From positions 1 through 37,480 of the forward strand of contig JAFDBP010000219.1 of assembly GCA_019313245.1 (NCBI GenBank): DNA of 37,480 nt, read 5' to 3'. The position numbers and the translations under genes are program-made. A model generated the notes under the pieces. The model was not told where the DNA came from. It searched no databases and was given only the letters and a program-made list of their open reading frames with translations. This document shows positions 1 through 8,536 of the stretch, piece after piece (the first letter of the stretch is position 1; each line of letters starts with the position of its first letter). The stretch is from Deltaproteobacteria bacterium. Lineage in GTDB: Bacteria > Myxococcota_A > UBA9160 > SMWR01.

Positions 1-2
1 CG

Positions 3-575
3 AAGCGGGGCGTGCACGTCAACGACTACCTCCAGACCCGCAATCCCAACATCTACGCCGCGGGCGACATCTCGATGGCCTGGAAGTTCACCCACGCCGC
101 AGATGCCGCCGCGAAGATCGTCGTCCAGAACGCGCTCTTCCTGCGCACCGCGAAGCTCAGTTCACTCGTGATGCCCTGGTGCACCTACACGGATCCCGAG
201 GTGGCGCACGTCGGCCTCTACGAGCGGGAGGCCGCGGCGCGCGGCATTGCGCTGACGACCTTCGAGGTCCCGCTCAGCGAGGTCAACCGGGCGGTCACGG
301 ACGGAGAAGACGCGGGTTTCGTCAAGCTCCACGTCAAGCGCGGGAGCGACCGGATCCTGGGCGCCACCATCGTCGCCTCCCACGCGGGCGAGATGGCGGG
401 CGAGCTCACCCTCGCGATGACGAACAAACTCGGGCTTCGCGCGATCCTCGCGACCATCCACCCCTACCCCACCCAGGCGGAGGCGCTGAAACGAGCTGCG
501 GGGGCCTACATGCGCAGCCGAGCGACTCCGCGAATGAGTCGGATCCTCGAGCGCTGGATGGCGTGGCGCCGCTGA
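3..575 (+). CDS. FAD-dependent pyridine nucleotide-disulfide oxidoreductase, C-terminal part (5' end outside window)
   Basis: This is the last ~190 residues of a class I flavoprotein disulfide reductase (lipoamide dehydrogenase / mercuric reductase-like); the N-terminal FAD and redox-active Cys region lies before base 1. The visible part opens with the second FAD-binding signature (N-I-Y-A-A-G-D), followed by the dimerisation domain. Near the end sits H-P-Y-P-T-Q-A-E, the His-Glu pair that serves as active-site base in the partner subunit. The C-terminus runs R-S-R-A-T-P and stops without the vicinal Cys pair of true mercuric reductases, so a general mercuric-reductase-like oxidoreductase is the safer name. 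Substrate cannot be told from this part. The reading frame is open from base 3. The next gene starts 137 bases downstream on the same strand. Confidence 0.9.
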   Translation, partial: KRGVHVNDYLQTRNPNIYAAGDISMAWKFTHAADAAAKIVVQNALFLRTAKLSSLVMPWCTYTDPEVAHVGLYEREAAARGIALTTFEVPLSEVNRAVTDGEDAGFVKLHVKRGSDRILGATIVASHAGEMAGELTLAMTNKLGLRAILATIHPYPTQAEALKRAAGAYMRSRATPRMSRILERWMAWRR

Positions 576-623
576 GACGAGACCGCATCGCGAATCTGAG
601 AGATTCAGCCGCCGGTGCAGAAA

Positions 624-663
624 ATTGCCCCTGTTCGCAATGAAGATTGCCCCTGATTGGGGC
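624..663. repeat. Short direct repeat ATTGCCCCTG x2 with a small hairpin
   Basis: ATTGCCCCTG occurs at 624-633 and again at 646-655, a 22-base period. The second copy overlaps a small hairpin, GCCCC-TGATT-GGGGC (649-663). It lies in the 137-base gap between the oxidoreductase and the TerB-like gene. Repeated AT-TG-CCCC blocks of this kind resemble the multiple end repeats of IS21-family elements, but no transposase is nearby, so at most this would be a remnant end. No U-tract follows the hairpin. Confidence 0.3.
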
Positions 664-712
664 TCGCCGACCGTCGGCAAGTCCGGGTAGACTGCGTCCG
701 GAGGAGCCCCTC

Positions 713-1249
713 GTGTCACTACTTCGCTTCCTCGGTCTGGGGGAAGAATCCGACAAGAACCAGGACGCCGGCGACACCGAGTCCGTGCGTCGCATCGCCG
801 CCAACCTCGACCGGCTCGAGCCGAGCCGCGCAAAATATCTGGCCGGCTTCGCCTATGTGCTGGCCCGCGTCGCAAATGCCGATCTCGAGATCGACCCGAC
901 CGAGACCGCAGAGATGGAGCGCTCGCTATCCGCGATCTCCGATCTGTCGGAAAGCGAAATCGCGCTCGCCGTCGCGATCGCCAAATCCCAGGCGCGATTG
1001 CTGGGCGGAACCGAGAACTACGTGGTGACCCGCGAATTCCGCGAAAACTCCACACCCGATCAGCGCGGACAGCTGCTGCAGTGTCTCTACGCGGTCGCGG
1101 CCGCCGACGGCACGATCTCCACCATCGAGAGTTCGGAGATCGTCGGCATCGCAGAGGAACTCGGATTCACGCGGGCGGAAGCCAACGCGCTGAAGAGCCA
1201 GTACCGAGAAAAGCTCTCCGTACTCCAGGCCAACAACAACCCCAGCTAA
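713..1249 (+). CDS. TerB-family (tellurite resistance TerB-like) protein
   Basis: A 178-residue soluble, mostly helical protein of the TerB-like fold. Two acidic segments, A-D-L-E-I-D-P-T-E in the first half and A-A-D-G-T-I-S in the second, occupy the places of the metal-binding acidic loops of TerB domains; the surrounding helices are amphipathic and there is no signal peptide or membrane segment. I chose the GTG at 713 because GGAGGAG lies 6 bases upstream (700-706). An ATG at 647 in the same frame would add 22 residues of low-complexity Arg/Pro sequence and has no such site. TerB-like proteins are linked to membrane-associated stress and metal sensing, but the tellurite label should not be read as proof of tellurite resistance: no other ter genes are present. 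The gene converges on the P-loop protein gene. Confidence 0.75.
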   Translation: MSLLRFLGLGEESDKNQDAGDTESVRRIAANLDRLEPSRAKYLAGFAYVLARVANADLEIDPTETAEMERSLSAISDLSESEIALAVAIAKSQARLLGGTENYVVTREFRENSTPDQRGQLLQCLYAVAAADGTISTIESSEIVGIAEELGFTRAEANALKSQYREKLSVLQANNNPS

Positions 1250-1318
1250 CTGCCCGCGCAGACCATGGTAGGCGGCGCATGCGCTTCGCTGGCGGGGGCC
1301 CAGTTGGCCGGGTCGGGC

Positions 1319-2008
1319 TCAATGGCGGGTCAGCAGCAGCGTCCTCGGGTCCAGCGCGACGTGGAGTTCGGTGAGATTCGGGTTGTCGTGGTCCTTGAGC
1401 GCGCGCAGCAGCACCGCATCGTCGCCCGGTTCGAGGGCCAGAGCCACGCTCACCAGGTCGGCGACGCGCTCGACGGAAGCCGGCAGCTTCGCGATCTGCT
1501 CCTTGCTGTAGGAGACCGACATCCAGACTTCGGCCGCGAGTTCGCCCGCGAGCGCCTTGAAGTCGGCGAGGTCCTCGCGCGAGATCGTTTCGAAATCGAG
1601 CCCTTCGATCAGCAGCATCGACGGCTGACCTGCAGTCTCGGACTCGACCTTCACGGCTTCGCGCAGCTTGGCGGGCGTGAATTCGTTCTTCGGGTAGACG
1701 CGGATGCTGCGATTGCGATCGATATCGACGTGCAGCCGCGCTTCGCCCTCCAGATGCGCGGTAGCCGCCAGCTCCGCGAACACGGTGTCGTAGTGATCGC
1801 GGATGTGCGAAACCGGGTGCGCCATCGACACGTGGAGCACACGGCCCGACCGCAGCAGCTCGTCGAGCGCCACGCCGACGAGGAACGACGCCTTTCCGAC
1901 GCCGTGGCCCGCGACCACGATTCCCAGATTGCCCGGCCCCAATCCACCGTGGAGCCCCTTTTCGAGCAAGCGCAGGGGGCTGCGCGCATTCAGAAACTTT
2001 CGGTACAC
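1319..2008 (-). CDS. RecA/KaiC-like P-loop ATPase of unknown function, coupled to EF-G
   Basis: A 229-residue protein with a Walker A motif near residues 34-41 (G-H-G-V-G-K-A-S) after a short N-terminal stretch, and a Walker B-like hydrophobic strand ending in an acid (M-L-L-I-E-G-L-D) around residues 130-137. This is the minimal RecA/KaiC-type ATPase core; no extra DNA-binding or membrane part is seen. The start is a GTG at 2008 with GAGGAG about 8 bases upstream. It begins 15 bases after the EF-G stop on the same strand, so the two are probably transcribed together. I do not recognise a characterised family; the link to translation is only by position. The last Walker A Ser in place of Thr is common in this superfamily. 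Confidence 0.7.
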   Translation of the reverse strand: MYRKFLNARSPLRLLEKGLHGGLGPGNLGIVVAGHGVGKASFLVGVALDELLRSGRVLHVSMAHPVSHIRDHYDTVFAELAATAHLEGEARLHVDIDRNRSIRVYPKNEFTPAKLREAVKVESETAGQPSMLLIEGLDFETISREDLADFKALAGELAAEVWMSVSYSKEQIAKLPASVERVADLVSVALALEPGDDAVLLRALKDHDNPNLTELHVALDPRTLLLTRH

Positions 2009-2023
2009 GCTGAACTCCTCGAT

Positions 2024-4117
<2,094 letters not shown>

Positions 4118-4383
4118 TTCAGCCTCGGCAATTGCTAGGGCGCCAATTCTGGATTCGCGCCATACAGCTGGGTGGGTAGGGGGTGAGTGGCCACCCGCCG
4201 TCCGTCGTGTCGAAAATTCTAGTTGATCCCCCACGGGGATTCCGCGGGTGCTCAACCGGGAGTTGCACCGGTCCTCCAGTCGCTCTGATCGAGGGAACGG
4301 GTCCTTCTGGCCAGGGCCGCCTCGGCGGTCCGCATGACCGACCGGGACTCTGAGCGCGCTCCTTTCGGCCCGAAGGGGCGCAA
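4118..4383 (-). other. Long untranslated leader of the EF-G gene
   Basis: About 260 bases separate the predicted EF-G promoter from its start codon. The segment has no convincing gene on either strand. It contains GC-rich self-complementary patches (for example around 4365-4380 and 4317-4340 read on the minus strand) but I could not match it to a known riboswitch or leader. Together with the hairpin element at 4446-4614 and the promoter of the secreted protein it fills the 686-base gap 4118-4803. Confidence 0.35.
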
Positions 4384-4410
4384 ATTTTAGCCATTCCTGG
4401 GAAATGTCAA
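4384..4410 (-). promoter_or_regulatory. Candidate sigma70 promoter for EF-G
   Basis: Read on the minus strand there is a consensus -35, TTGACA (4410-4405), then 15 bases, then TAAAAT (4389-4384). The hexamers are excellent for such a GC-rich sequence, although the spacer is 2 bases shorter than ideal. It points toward EF-G and gives a leader of about 260 bases. It lies 35 bases from the nearby hairpin element. Confidence 0.55.
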
Positions 4411-4445
4411 GTCCGCTGCGGTGAACGGGTTTTGCTTGCTGAGCC

Positions 4446-4614
4446 GTCGAGCAGCCGGACGCGGGGAGGTCCCTCCGCGAATGGCTCGCCCGCCTGGAGT
4501 GGATCGGTGGTTTGAGGCGGTTTCGGGCACACAGCTGCGTTTCCGGTGAGCGGGGATCGGAGGCGGGCTGCGCTTTATTTCGCTGCGGGACCTCCCCGCG
4601 TCCGGCTTCTCGAC
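4446..4614 (-). repeat. Hairpin-ended repeat element, copy A (inverted relative to copy B)
   Basis: A 113-base core (4474-4586) is closed by perfectly complementary 21-base arms, 4453-4473 and 4587-4607. After one mismatch (4452/4608) six more bases pair, 4446-4451 with 4609-4614, so the stem is about 28 bp. Read on the minus strand the core matches that of copy B (5795-5905) at nearly nine bases in ten, with a 2-base length difference, including an internal GCCCGCC/GGCGGGC pair. The arms share only the inner GGTCCC/GGGACC with copy B; further out the sequences differ but remain self-complementary. The copy lies in the divergent gap between EF-G and the secreted protein gene. It has no coding potential. 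Its nature (structured RNA, miniature inverted-repeat element or recombination site) is unknown. Confidence 0.85.
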
Positions 4615-4743
4615 TCCGCCACCTGGGTGTCGGGCGGCCCGGGTCCGCCCCGATGTGGCGGTTGGCAGTGAAGGGGTTGCTCGGACTTCGGCAATCGCGT
4701 AATGAGCGCGTTTGCGCAGATGCTCCGCAGTCGCAAAAAGCGA

Positions 4744-4773
4744 TTGACCTTTCTATGCGTACCAGCACATACT
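4744..4773 (+). promoter_or_regulatory. Candidate promoter for the secreted protein gene
   Basis: TTGACC at 4744-4749 is followed after 18 bases by CATACT (4768-4773), a fair sigma70 pair. Transcription from about 4780 would give a 24-base leader carrying the strong ribosome-binding site TTGGAGGA just before the ATG at 4804. The -10 is weak, so this is tentative. Confidence 0.4.
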
Positions 4774-4803
4774 CGAAATCTAAATGCCTGAGTTGGAGGA
4801 AGC

Positions 4804-5715
4804 ATGAGATCGAGGGTGATTGCGGCGGCGCTGGGTAGTGCGGTGGCTCTCGTGGGGTTTGCGAATCCGGCCCATGCCAGCGCCACGATCGACCTGATCT
4901 GGGCGGACACCGGCACGAATCAGCTCGGCAGCGTGAGTTCATCCGCAGCCATCACGCTGCGGGTGATCCTGACCGCGGGACCCAACGGATCACAGGGCGC
5001 TACCGTCAGCGTCGACTACAGCGAAGCGTTGAGCGCGCTTTCAGTGCTCGAATACGTGAGCACGCCGAGCGGCCCGCTGCCGCTCTTAGTCAGTGCGATG
5101 ACCGACACCGGATCGCGGATCGAGAACTTCAACTCCGCCTCGTCCCCGCCCTTCGTGGGCACCGGCCTGGTGGCAGGTCAAAGCCACCAGCTCGGAACGG
5201 TCACTTTCCACAAGAACGAGATCGCCGATGGCCGGTGGGAAATTCGGTCAGACGCCAACAGCTCAAGGGACTTCGTCCTGGACCTCGACGGCAACGACAT
5301 CACTGCGACGACCACCTTCAACAGCGCGTTTCTGGGCGAACAGGCTCCGTGTCGCTGCGACTTCGCGATCCAGATCAACGCGCTTCGCGGAGGTTCGCCC
5401 ACGGTGACCGTGGGCTCGACGAAGGACATCACCGCCAAGGCCCGCATCGCGAAGGGGTCGGCCCTGCCCGATACGAAGGTCGATGCTGCGCTGCGCATCG
5501 ACGCCATCGACGGAACCGAGGTCATCGACTCGCAGTCTTCGAGCCCGATCCAGCTCGAAGTCGGCAAGGGCGGCAACGGCGACAAGCTCACGATGAACAT
5601 CGACCAGTGCAACTCGGGATCCATCGACTTCGAGGCGACTTTCTTCGTTCCCGAGCCAACCTGCAGCAACAACCCCTGCACTGCGACGAGATCGATCCGC
5701 AAGGCCTGTCAATAG
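4804..5715 (+). CDS. Secreted protein of unknown function
   Basis: A 303-residue exported protein. Residues 1-25 form a signal peptide: basic start (M-R-S-R), hydrophobic Ala/Val/Leu core and an A-H-A cleavage site before Ser26. The mature part is rich in Thr, Ser, Val and Gly with short alternating hydrophobic strands, as in beta-sandwich extracellular domains; the first ~150 residues faintly recall cohesin-like or PEP-CTERM-associated secreted proteins, but I do not recognise a family and there is no PEP-CTERM tail. Cys are confined to the second half and the tail (C-R-C-D-F, C-N-S-G, C-S-N-N-P-C, A-C-Q), suggesting disulphides. The start has TTGGAGGA directly upstream. A GAAA-tetraloop hairpin (GTCGC-GAAA-GCGAC, 5715-5728) begins at the last base of the stop codon. 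The gene is bracketed by the two inverted hairpin elements, and no partner gene is adjacent. Confidence 0.8.
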   Translation: MRSRVIAAALGSAVALVGFANPAHASATIDLIWADTGTNQLGSVSSSAAITLRVILTAGPNGSQGATVSVDYSEALSALSVLEYVSTPSGPLPLLVSAMTDTGSRIENFNSASSPPFVGTGLVAGQSHQLGTVTFHKNEIADGRWEIRSDANSSRDFVLDLDGNDITATTTFNSAFLGEQAPCRCDFAIQINALRGGSPTVTVGSTKDITAKARIAKGSALPDTKVDAALRIDAIDGTEVIDSQSSSPIQLEVGKGGNGDKLTMNIDQCNSGSIDFEATFFVPEPTCSNNPCTATRSIRKACQ

Positions 5716-5771
5716 TCGCGAAAGCGACCTCGGCGCCCGCGACAAATCAACCCGAGCAAAGTGCTCGCGGT

Positions 5772-5928
5772 GCTTCGGGGCCGGCCGTGGTCCCGCAGCG
5801 AAATAAAGCGCAGCCCGCCTCCGATTCCGGCTCAGCCGAAACGCGGCTGTCTGCCAGAAACCGCCTCGAACCACCGATCCAGTTGGCGGGCGAGCCATTC
5901 GCGAAGGGACCACGGCCGGCCCCGAAGC
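5772..5928 (+). repeat. Hairpin-ended repeat element, copy B
   Basis: Perfect 23-base complementary arms, 5772-5794 and 5906-5928, enclose a 111-base core (5795-5905). The core matches copy A in inverted orientation: both begin GCAGCGAAATAAAGCGCAGC and end near GAGCCATTCGCG. An internal 7-bp pairing, GCCCGCC (5813-5819) with GGCGGGC (5885-5891), is conserved in both copies. The arms are G/C-rich palindromes whose outer part differs from copy A. It sits between convergent genes: 56 bases after the secreted-protein stop and 23 bases before the acyltransferase stop. A further small hairpin, CGAGC-AAAGT-GCTCG (5753-5767), lies just upstream. It has no U-tract and is not a standard terminator, though it could block transcription from both sides. 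Confidence 0.85.
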
Positions 5929-5951
5929 TCCACTCCACCGATCAGCGGCTG

Positions 5952-6602
5952 TCAGCGTGTGGTGGAGCGATCGCCGATGCTGCCGCGCGGTCTGGCGGGC
6001 TGACCGTAGGCGAGCGTGTGAGGGGGGATGTCGCGGGTCACGAGGGAGCGCGTGCCGATCACGCTGTGCTCGCCGATCGTCACGCCGCGCAGGATGGTCA
6101 CGTCCGCCGCCACCCAGACGCAGTCGCCGATCGTCACGGGTCGGGTGACTTCGGGGTGTTCGGAGTCGAGGTCGTGTTGGTCCGAGTCGAAGACGCGGCT
6201 GCCGCTGCCGATCCAGGCGCGGCGGCCGCAGCGCAGCTCGGACTTCGCGCTCAGCTGACAGCCGTTCAGGAAGCTCTCGGGCCCCAGTTCGATCCGCGCG
6301 CCCTCGAACGCGACGATGTGCACCGGTGCGATCTCGGTCCGCAGCCAAGTGCCTTCGCCGATCGACACCTCGGCCCCGGCGCCGAGCGAGAAGTGCAGCG
6401 CGCCCGCGAGGCGTTCGGTCACGACACCGGCGCCGATCCGCAGCCGCGCGCCTGCGGCGAGGTCGTAGCGCGCCGCGGCGAGATTGCTGGACGCGGCCGG
6501 ATGGATTTCGAGTCCTCGATGCCGCGCCATCAAACGCCGCAAGCGAAACCGATCGTAGGCCTGGAGGGTCTTGAGCTGGAGGCGGATGCCCGGGCCGGGC
6601 AC
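5952..6602 (-). CDS. Left-handed beta-helix (hexapeptide repeat) acyltransferase
   Basis: A 216-residue protein of the WbbJ/maltose O-acetyltransferase kind, which moves an acetyl or other acyl group from CoA to a sugar or similar acceptor in the cytosol. The hexapeptide coils run from about residue 60 to 200 with typical I-G-x-x-x and V-x-I-G-D-x-V-W-V-A-A-D spacing; the S-D-Q-H-D segment around residue 140 holds the His that acts as catalytic base in the family. A C-terminal G-Q-P-A-R-P matches the usual end of the fold. The start is a GTG at 6602, four bases after the infA stop, so it is probably translated from the infA message; a start further downstream is possible because the first 30 residues are poorly conserved-looking. 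Acceptor unknown. Confidence 0.8.
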   Translation of the reverse strand: MPGPGIRLQLKTLQAYDRFRLRRLMARHRGLEIHPAASSNLAAARYDLAAGARLRIGAGVVTERLAGALHFSLGAGAEVSIGEGTWLRTEIAPVHIVAFEGARIELGPESFLNGCQLSAKSELRCGRRAWIGSGSRVFDSDQHDLDSEHPEVTRPVTIGDCVWVAADVTILRGVTIGEHSVIGTRSLVTRDIPPHTLAYGQPARPRGSIGDRSTTR

Positions 6603-6606
6603 GGAC

Positions 6607-6846
6607 TCAGCGCGGCGCGTTCTGACCTTCCCGGAGTCGGAAGGTGACGAAGCCGTGGGTGGGATCGTAGGGCGACACGCCGACCTGCACCCGATCCCCG
6701 GGGATCACCCGAATCCGGAAGCGGCGCATGCGGCCCGAGAGCTGCGCGGTCACTTGTTGACCGCTCTCGAGGGTTATCTGGTAGCGACCGCCGCCGAGGA
6801 TCTTGTCGACGGTTCCGGTCGCCTGGATCAAATCATCGCGTGCCAA
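6607..6846 (-). CDS. infA: Translation initiation factor IF-1
   Basis: A 79-residue OB-fold protein that binds the 30S A site during initiation. It shows the IF-1 pattern: A-R-D-D start, G-x-V near residue 15, S-G-R-M-R-R-F-R-I-R in the middle, I-P-G-D-R-V and S-P-Y-D near the end. The start is most likely TTG at 6846: it lines up with the universal IF-1 N-terminus and has CGGAGG 7 bases upstream. A longer frame to 6912 would add 22 residues unlike any IF-1. A rare TTG start on an essential initiation factor is unusual. The end departs from E. coli IF-1 and is longer (F-R-L-R-E-G-Q-N-A-P-R). The acyltransferase gene follows after 4 bases. Confidence 0.9.
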   Translation of the reverse strand: MARDDLIQATGTVDKILGGGRYQITLESGQQVTAQLSGRMRRFRIRVIPGDRVQVGVSPYDPTHGFVTFRLREGQNAPR

Positions 6847-6958
6847 GCAGCGGCCTCCGATTCGCAAAATCGCGAAGGCAGGCAGGTTAGCCTCTCCACG
6901 GCCGTCGCGCACTGTGGCTGGCCCGCTGGCGCTCGCCTGCGATAGCCTTGGCGATCGC

Positions 6959-7050
<92 letters not shown>

Positions 7051-7236
7051 AACGATCCCGGGCCCCAAATGGCGAACAGCCATCGCGCGCGGCGTTCAGG
7101 AGCAATTCCCGGAGTCGTTCGTCGCCTTCCTTCGGACCGAGCCGGGAAGCACCGAGTTGCCTAAAGCTACGCAAATTAAATCCGATCCGGACCAGGCGAT
7201 TCCGGCGGGCCGGCGCCCCGGCGTGGGACTGAGCAG

Positions 7237-8487
7237 ATGAAACCGATCGTTCCGATTCTCGCCCTCCTCCTCAGCGTCGCCATTCTGCTCACCGGCCAGG
7301 GCTTGCAATCGGTCCTGCTGCCGGTGCGCGCGCAGATCGAGGATCTCTCGACGCTGATCATCGGCGCGATGGGATCGGCCTACTTCCTGGGTTTTGCGGT
7401 CGGATGCGTGATGTGTCCCTACCTCGTCAAACGCGTGGGACATATTCGCGGCTTCGTGACGATGACAGCTGTCGCTTCGGCCGCGCCGCTGGTGCATTTG
7501 ATGTGGATTTCGCCGCTGGGTTGGATCTTGACGCGATCGATCACCGGCATGAGCTTCGCGGCACTCTACGTGATCATCGAGAGCTGGCTCAACGACCGCT
7601 CCACCAACGAGTCGCGCGGTTTCGTGCTTTCCGTCTACATGGTGATCAACCTGACGGTGATCACGGCGGGTCAACTGATGCTGATGCTCTCCGAGCCGGC
7701 CGACTTCCACCTATTTGCGCTGGCCTCGATCCTCGTGTCGATCGCGGCGATCCCCGTAGCGCTGACCCGTGAAGCGCAGCCGCCCCCGCTCGAAGTCGTG
7801 AGGTTTCACCCGATGCGGATCATCTCGATTTCACCGGTGGCATTCGTGACCTGCGCGGGGATCGGCCTCGCGAACGGCTCGTGGTGGGCGCTCGGGCCAG
7901 TGTTCGCATCGGGGGAACAGCCGGACGCGACGCTCACCGCGATCTTCATGAGCGCCTGTGTGATCGGCGGCGCCATCGGGCAGTGGCCGCTGGGTCGGAT
8001 CTCGGACAGGATGGACCGGCGACGCGTCATCATCGGCGCGGCGCTGCTCGCCGCTCTGACCGGACTCGCGCTGCTCCATGCGAAGACCCATGTTCCGCAC
8101 CTGCTCTACGCCGTCTCCGCTCTGTGGGGAGCCGCCGCGTTCCCGATCTACGCGCTCGCAGTGGCGCACGCCAACGACGCCGCCAGACGCGAAGAACTCG
8201 TCGAGGTCTCGAGCGGACTCCTGCTCACCTATGCGGCGGGCGCCGTGGTCGGCCCCGTGATCGCCTCGAGCTTCATGCAGACCTTCGGCCCCGGCGCGTT
8301 GTTCGTCCACACGACCGTCGTCCATCTCGGGCTCGCGGGGTTCACGCTGGCGTGGCTCCGGCGCAAGCCGGCGATTCCCTTCGAGGATCGCGCCCCATTC
8401 GCAGAGTCCCTCCAGTCGGCCAAGACATTCTCGACCGCCTTCGATTCGGCTCGACTCGTCGAAGAGACTCCCGATCCAAAGCGCTGA
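7237..8487 (+). CDS. Major facilitator superfamily transporter (YcaD-like)
   Basis: A 416-residue inner-membrane transporter with twelve predicted hydrophobic segments split by a central loop near residue 190. The loop between helices 2 and 3 has the MFS motif A form G-C-V-M-C-P-Y-L-V-K-R-V-G-H, and its counterpart in the second half is G-R-I-S-D-R-M-D-R-R. Both fit proton-linked carriers. Overall it resembles the YcaD-like group, whose substrates are mostly unknown. It starts with ATG at 7237, 186 bases after tRNA-Ser, and ends 49 bases from the convergent symporter fusion gene. There is a short hydrophilic C-terminal tail of about 40 residues. No nearby gene reveals the substrate. Confidence 0.85.
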   Translation: MKPIVPILALLLSVAILLTGQGLQSVLLPVRAQIEDLSTLIIGAMGSAYFLGFAVGCVMCPYLVKRVGHIRGFVTMTAVASAAPLVHLMWISPLGWILTRSITGMSFAALYVIIESWLNDRSTNESRGFVLSVYMVINLTVITAGQLMLMLSEPADFHLFALASILVSIAAIPVALTREAQPPPLEVVRFHPMRIISISPVAFVTCAGIGLANGSWWALGPVFASGEQPDATLTAIFMSACVIGGAIGQWPLGRISDRMDRRRVIIGAALLAALTGLALLHAKTHVPHLLYAVSALWGAAAFPIYALAVAHANDAARREELVEVSSGLLLTYAAGAVVGPVIASSFMQTFGPGALFVHTTVVHLGLAGFTLAWLRRKPAIPFEDRAPFAESLQSAKTFSTAFDSARLVEETPDPKR

Positions 8488-8536
8488 ACGGACCGCTGCG
8501 ACGCGGTTCGTCGCGGACGCGCTTCGATCCCGAGCG

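Noticed and set aside
3-575. True mercuric reductase
   Set aside because: C-terminal vicinal Cys pair is absent.
4118-4942. N-terminal extension of EF-G in the open frame
   Set aside because: Runs through the promoter and hairpin element A; real EF-G begins at the conserved M-I-H-D-L at 4117.
4446-5928. Hairpin elements as integron attC sites
   Set aside because: No GTTRRRY/RYYYAAC core sites at the ends and no integrase in the window.
5772-5928. Copy B as an ordinary rho-independent terminator
   Set aside because: No U-tract on either side and a 111-base conserved core inside the stem.
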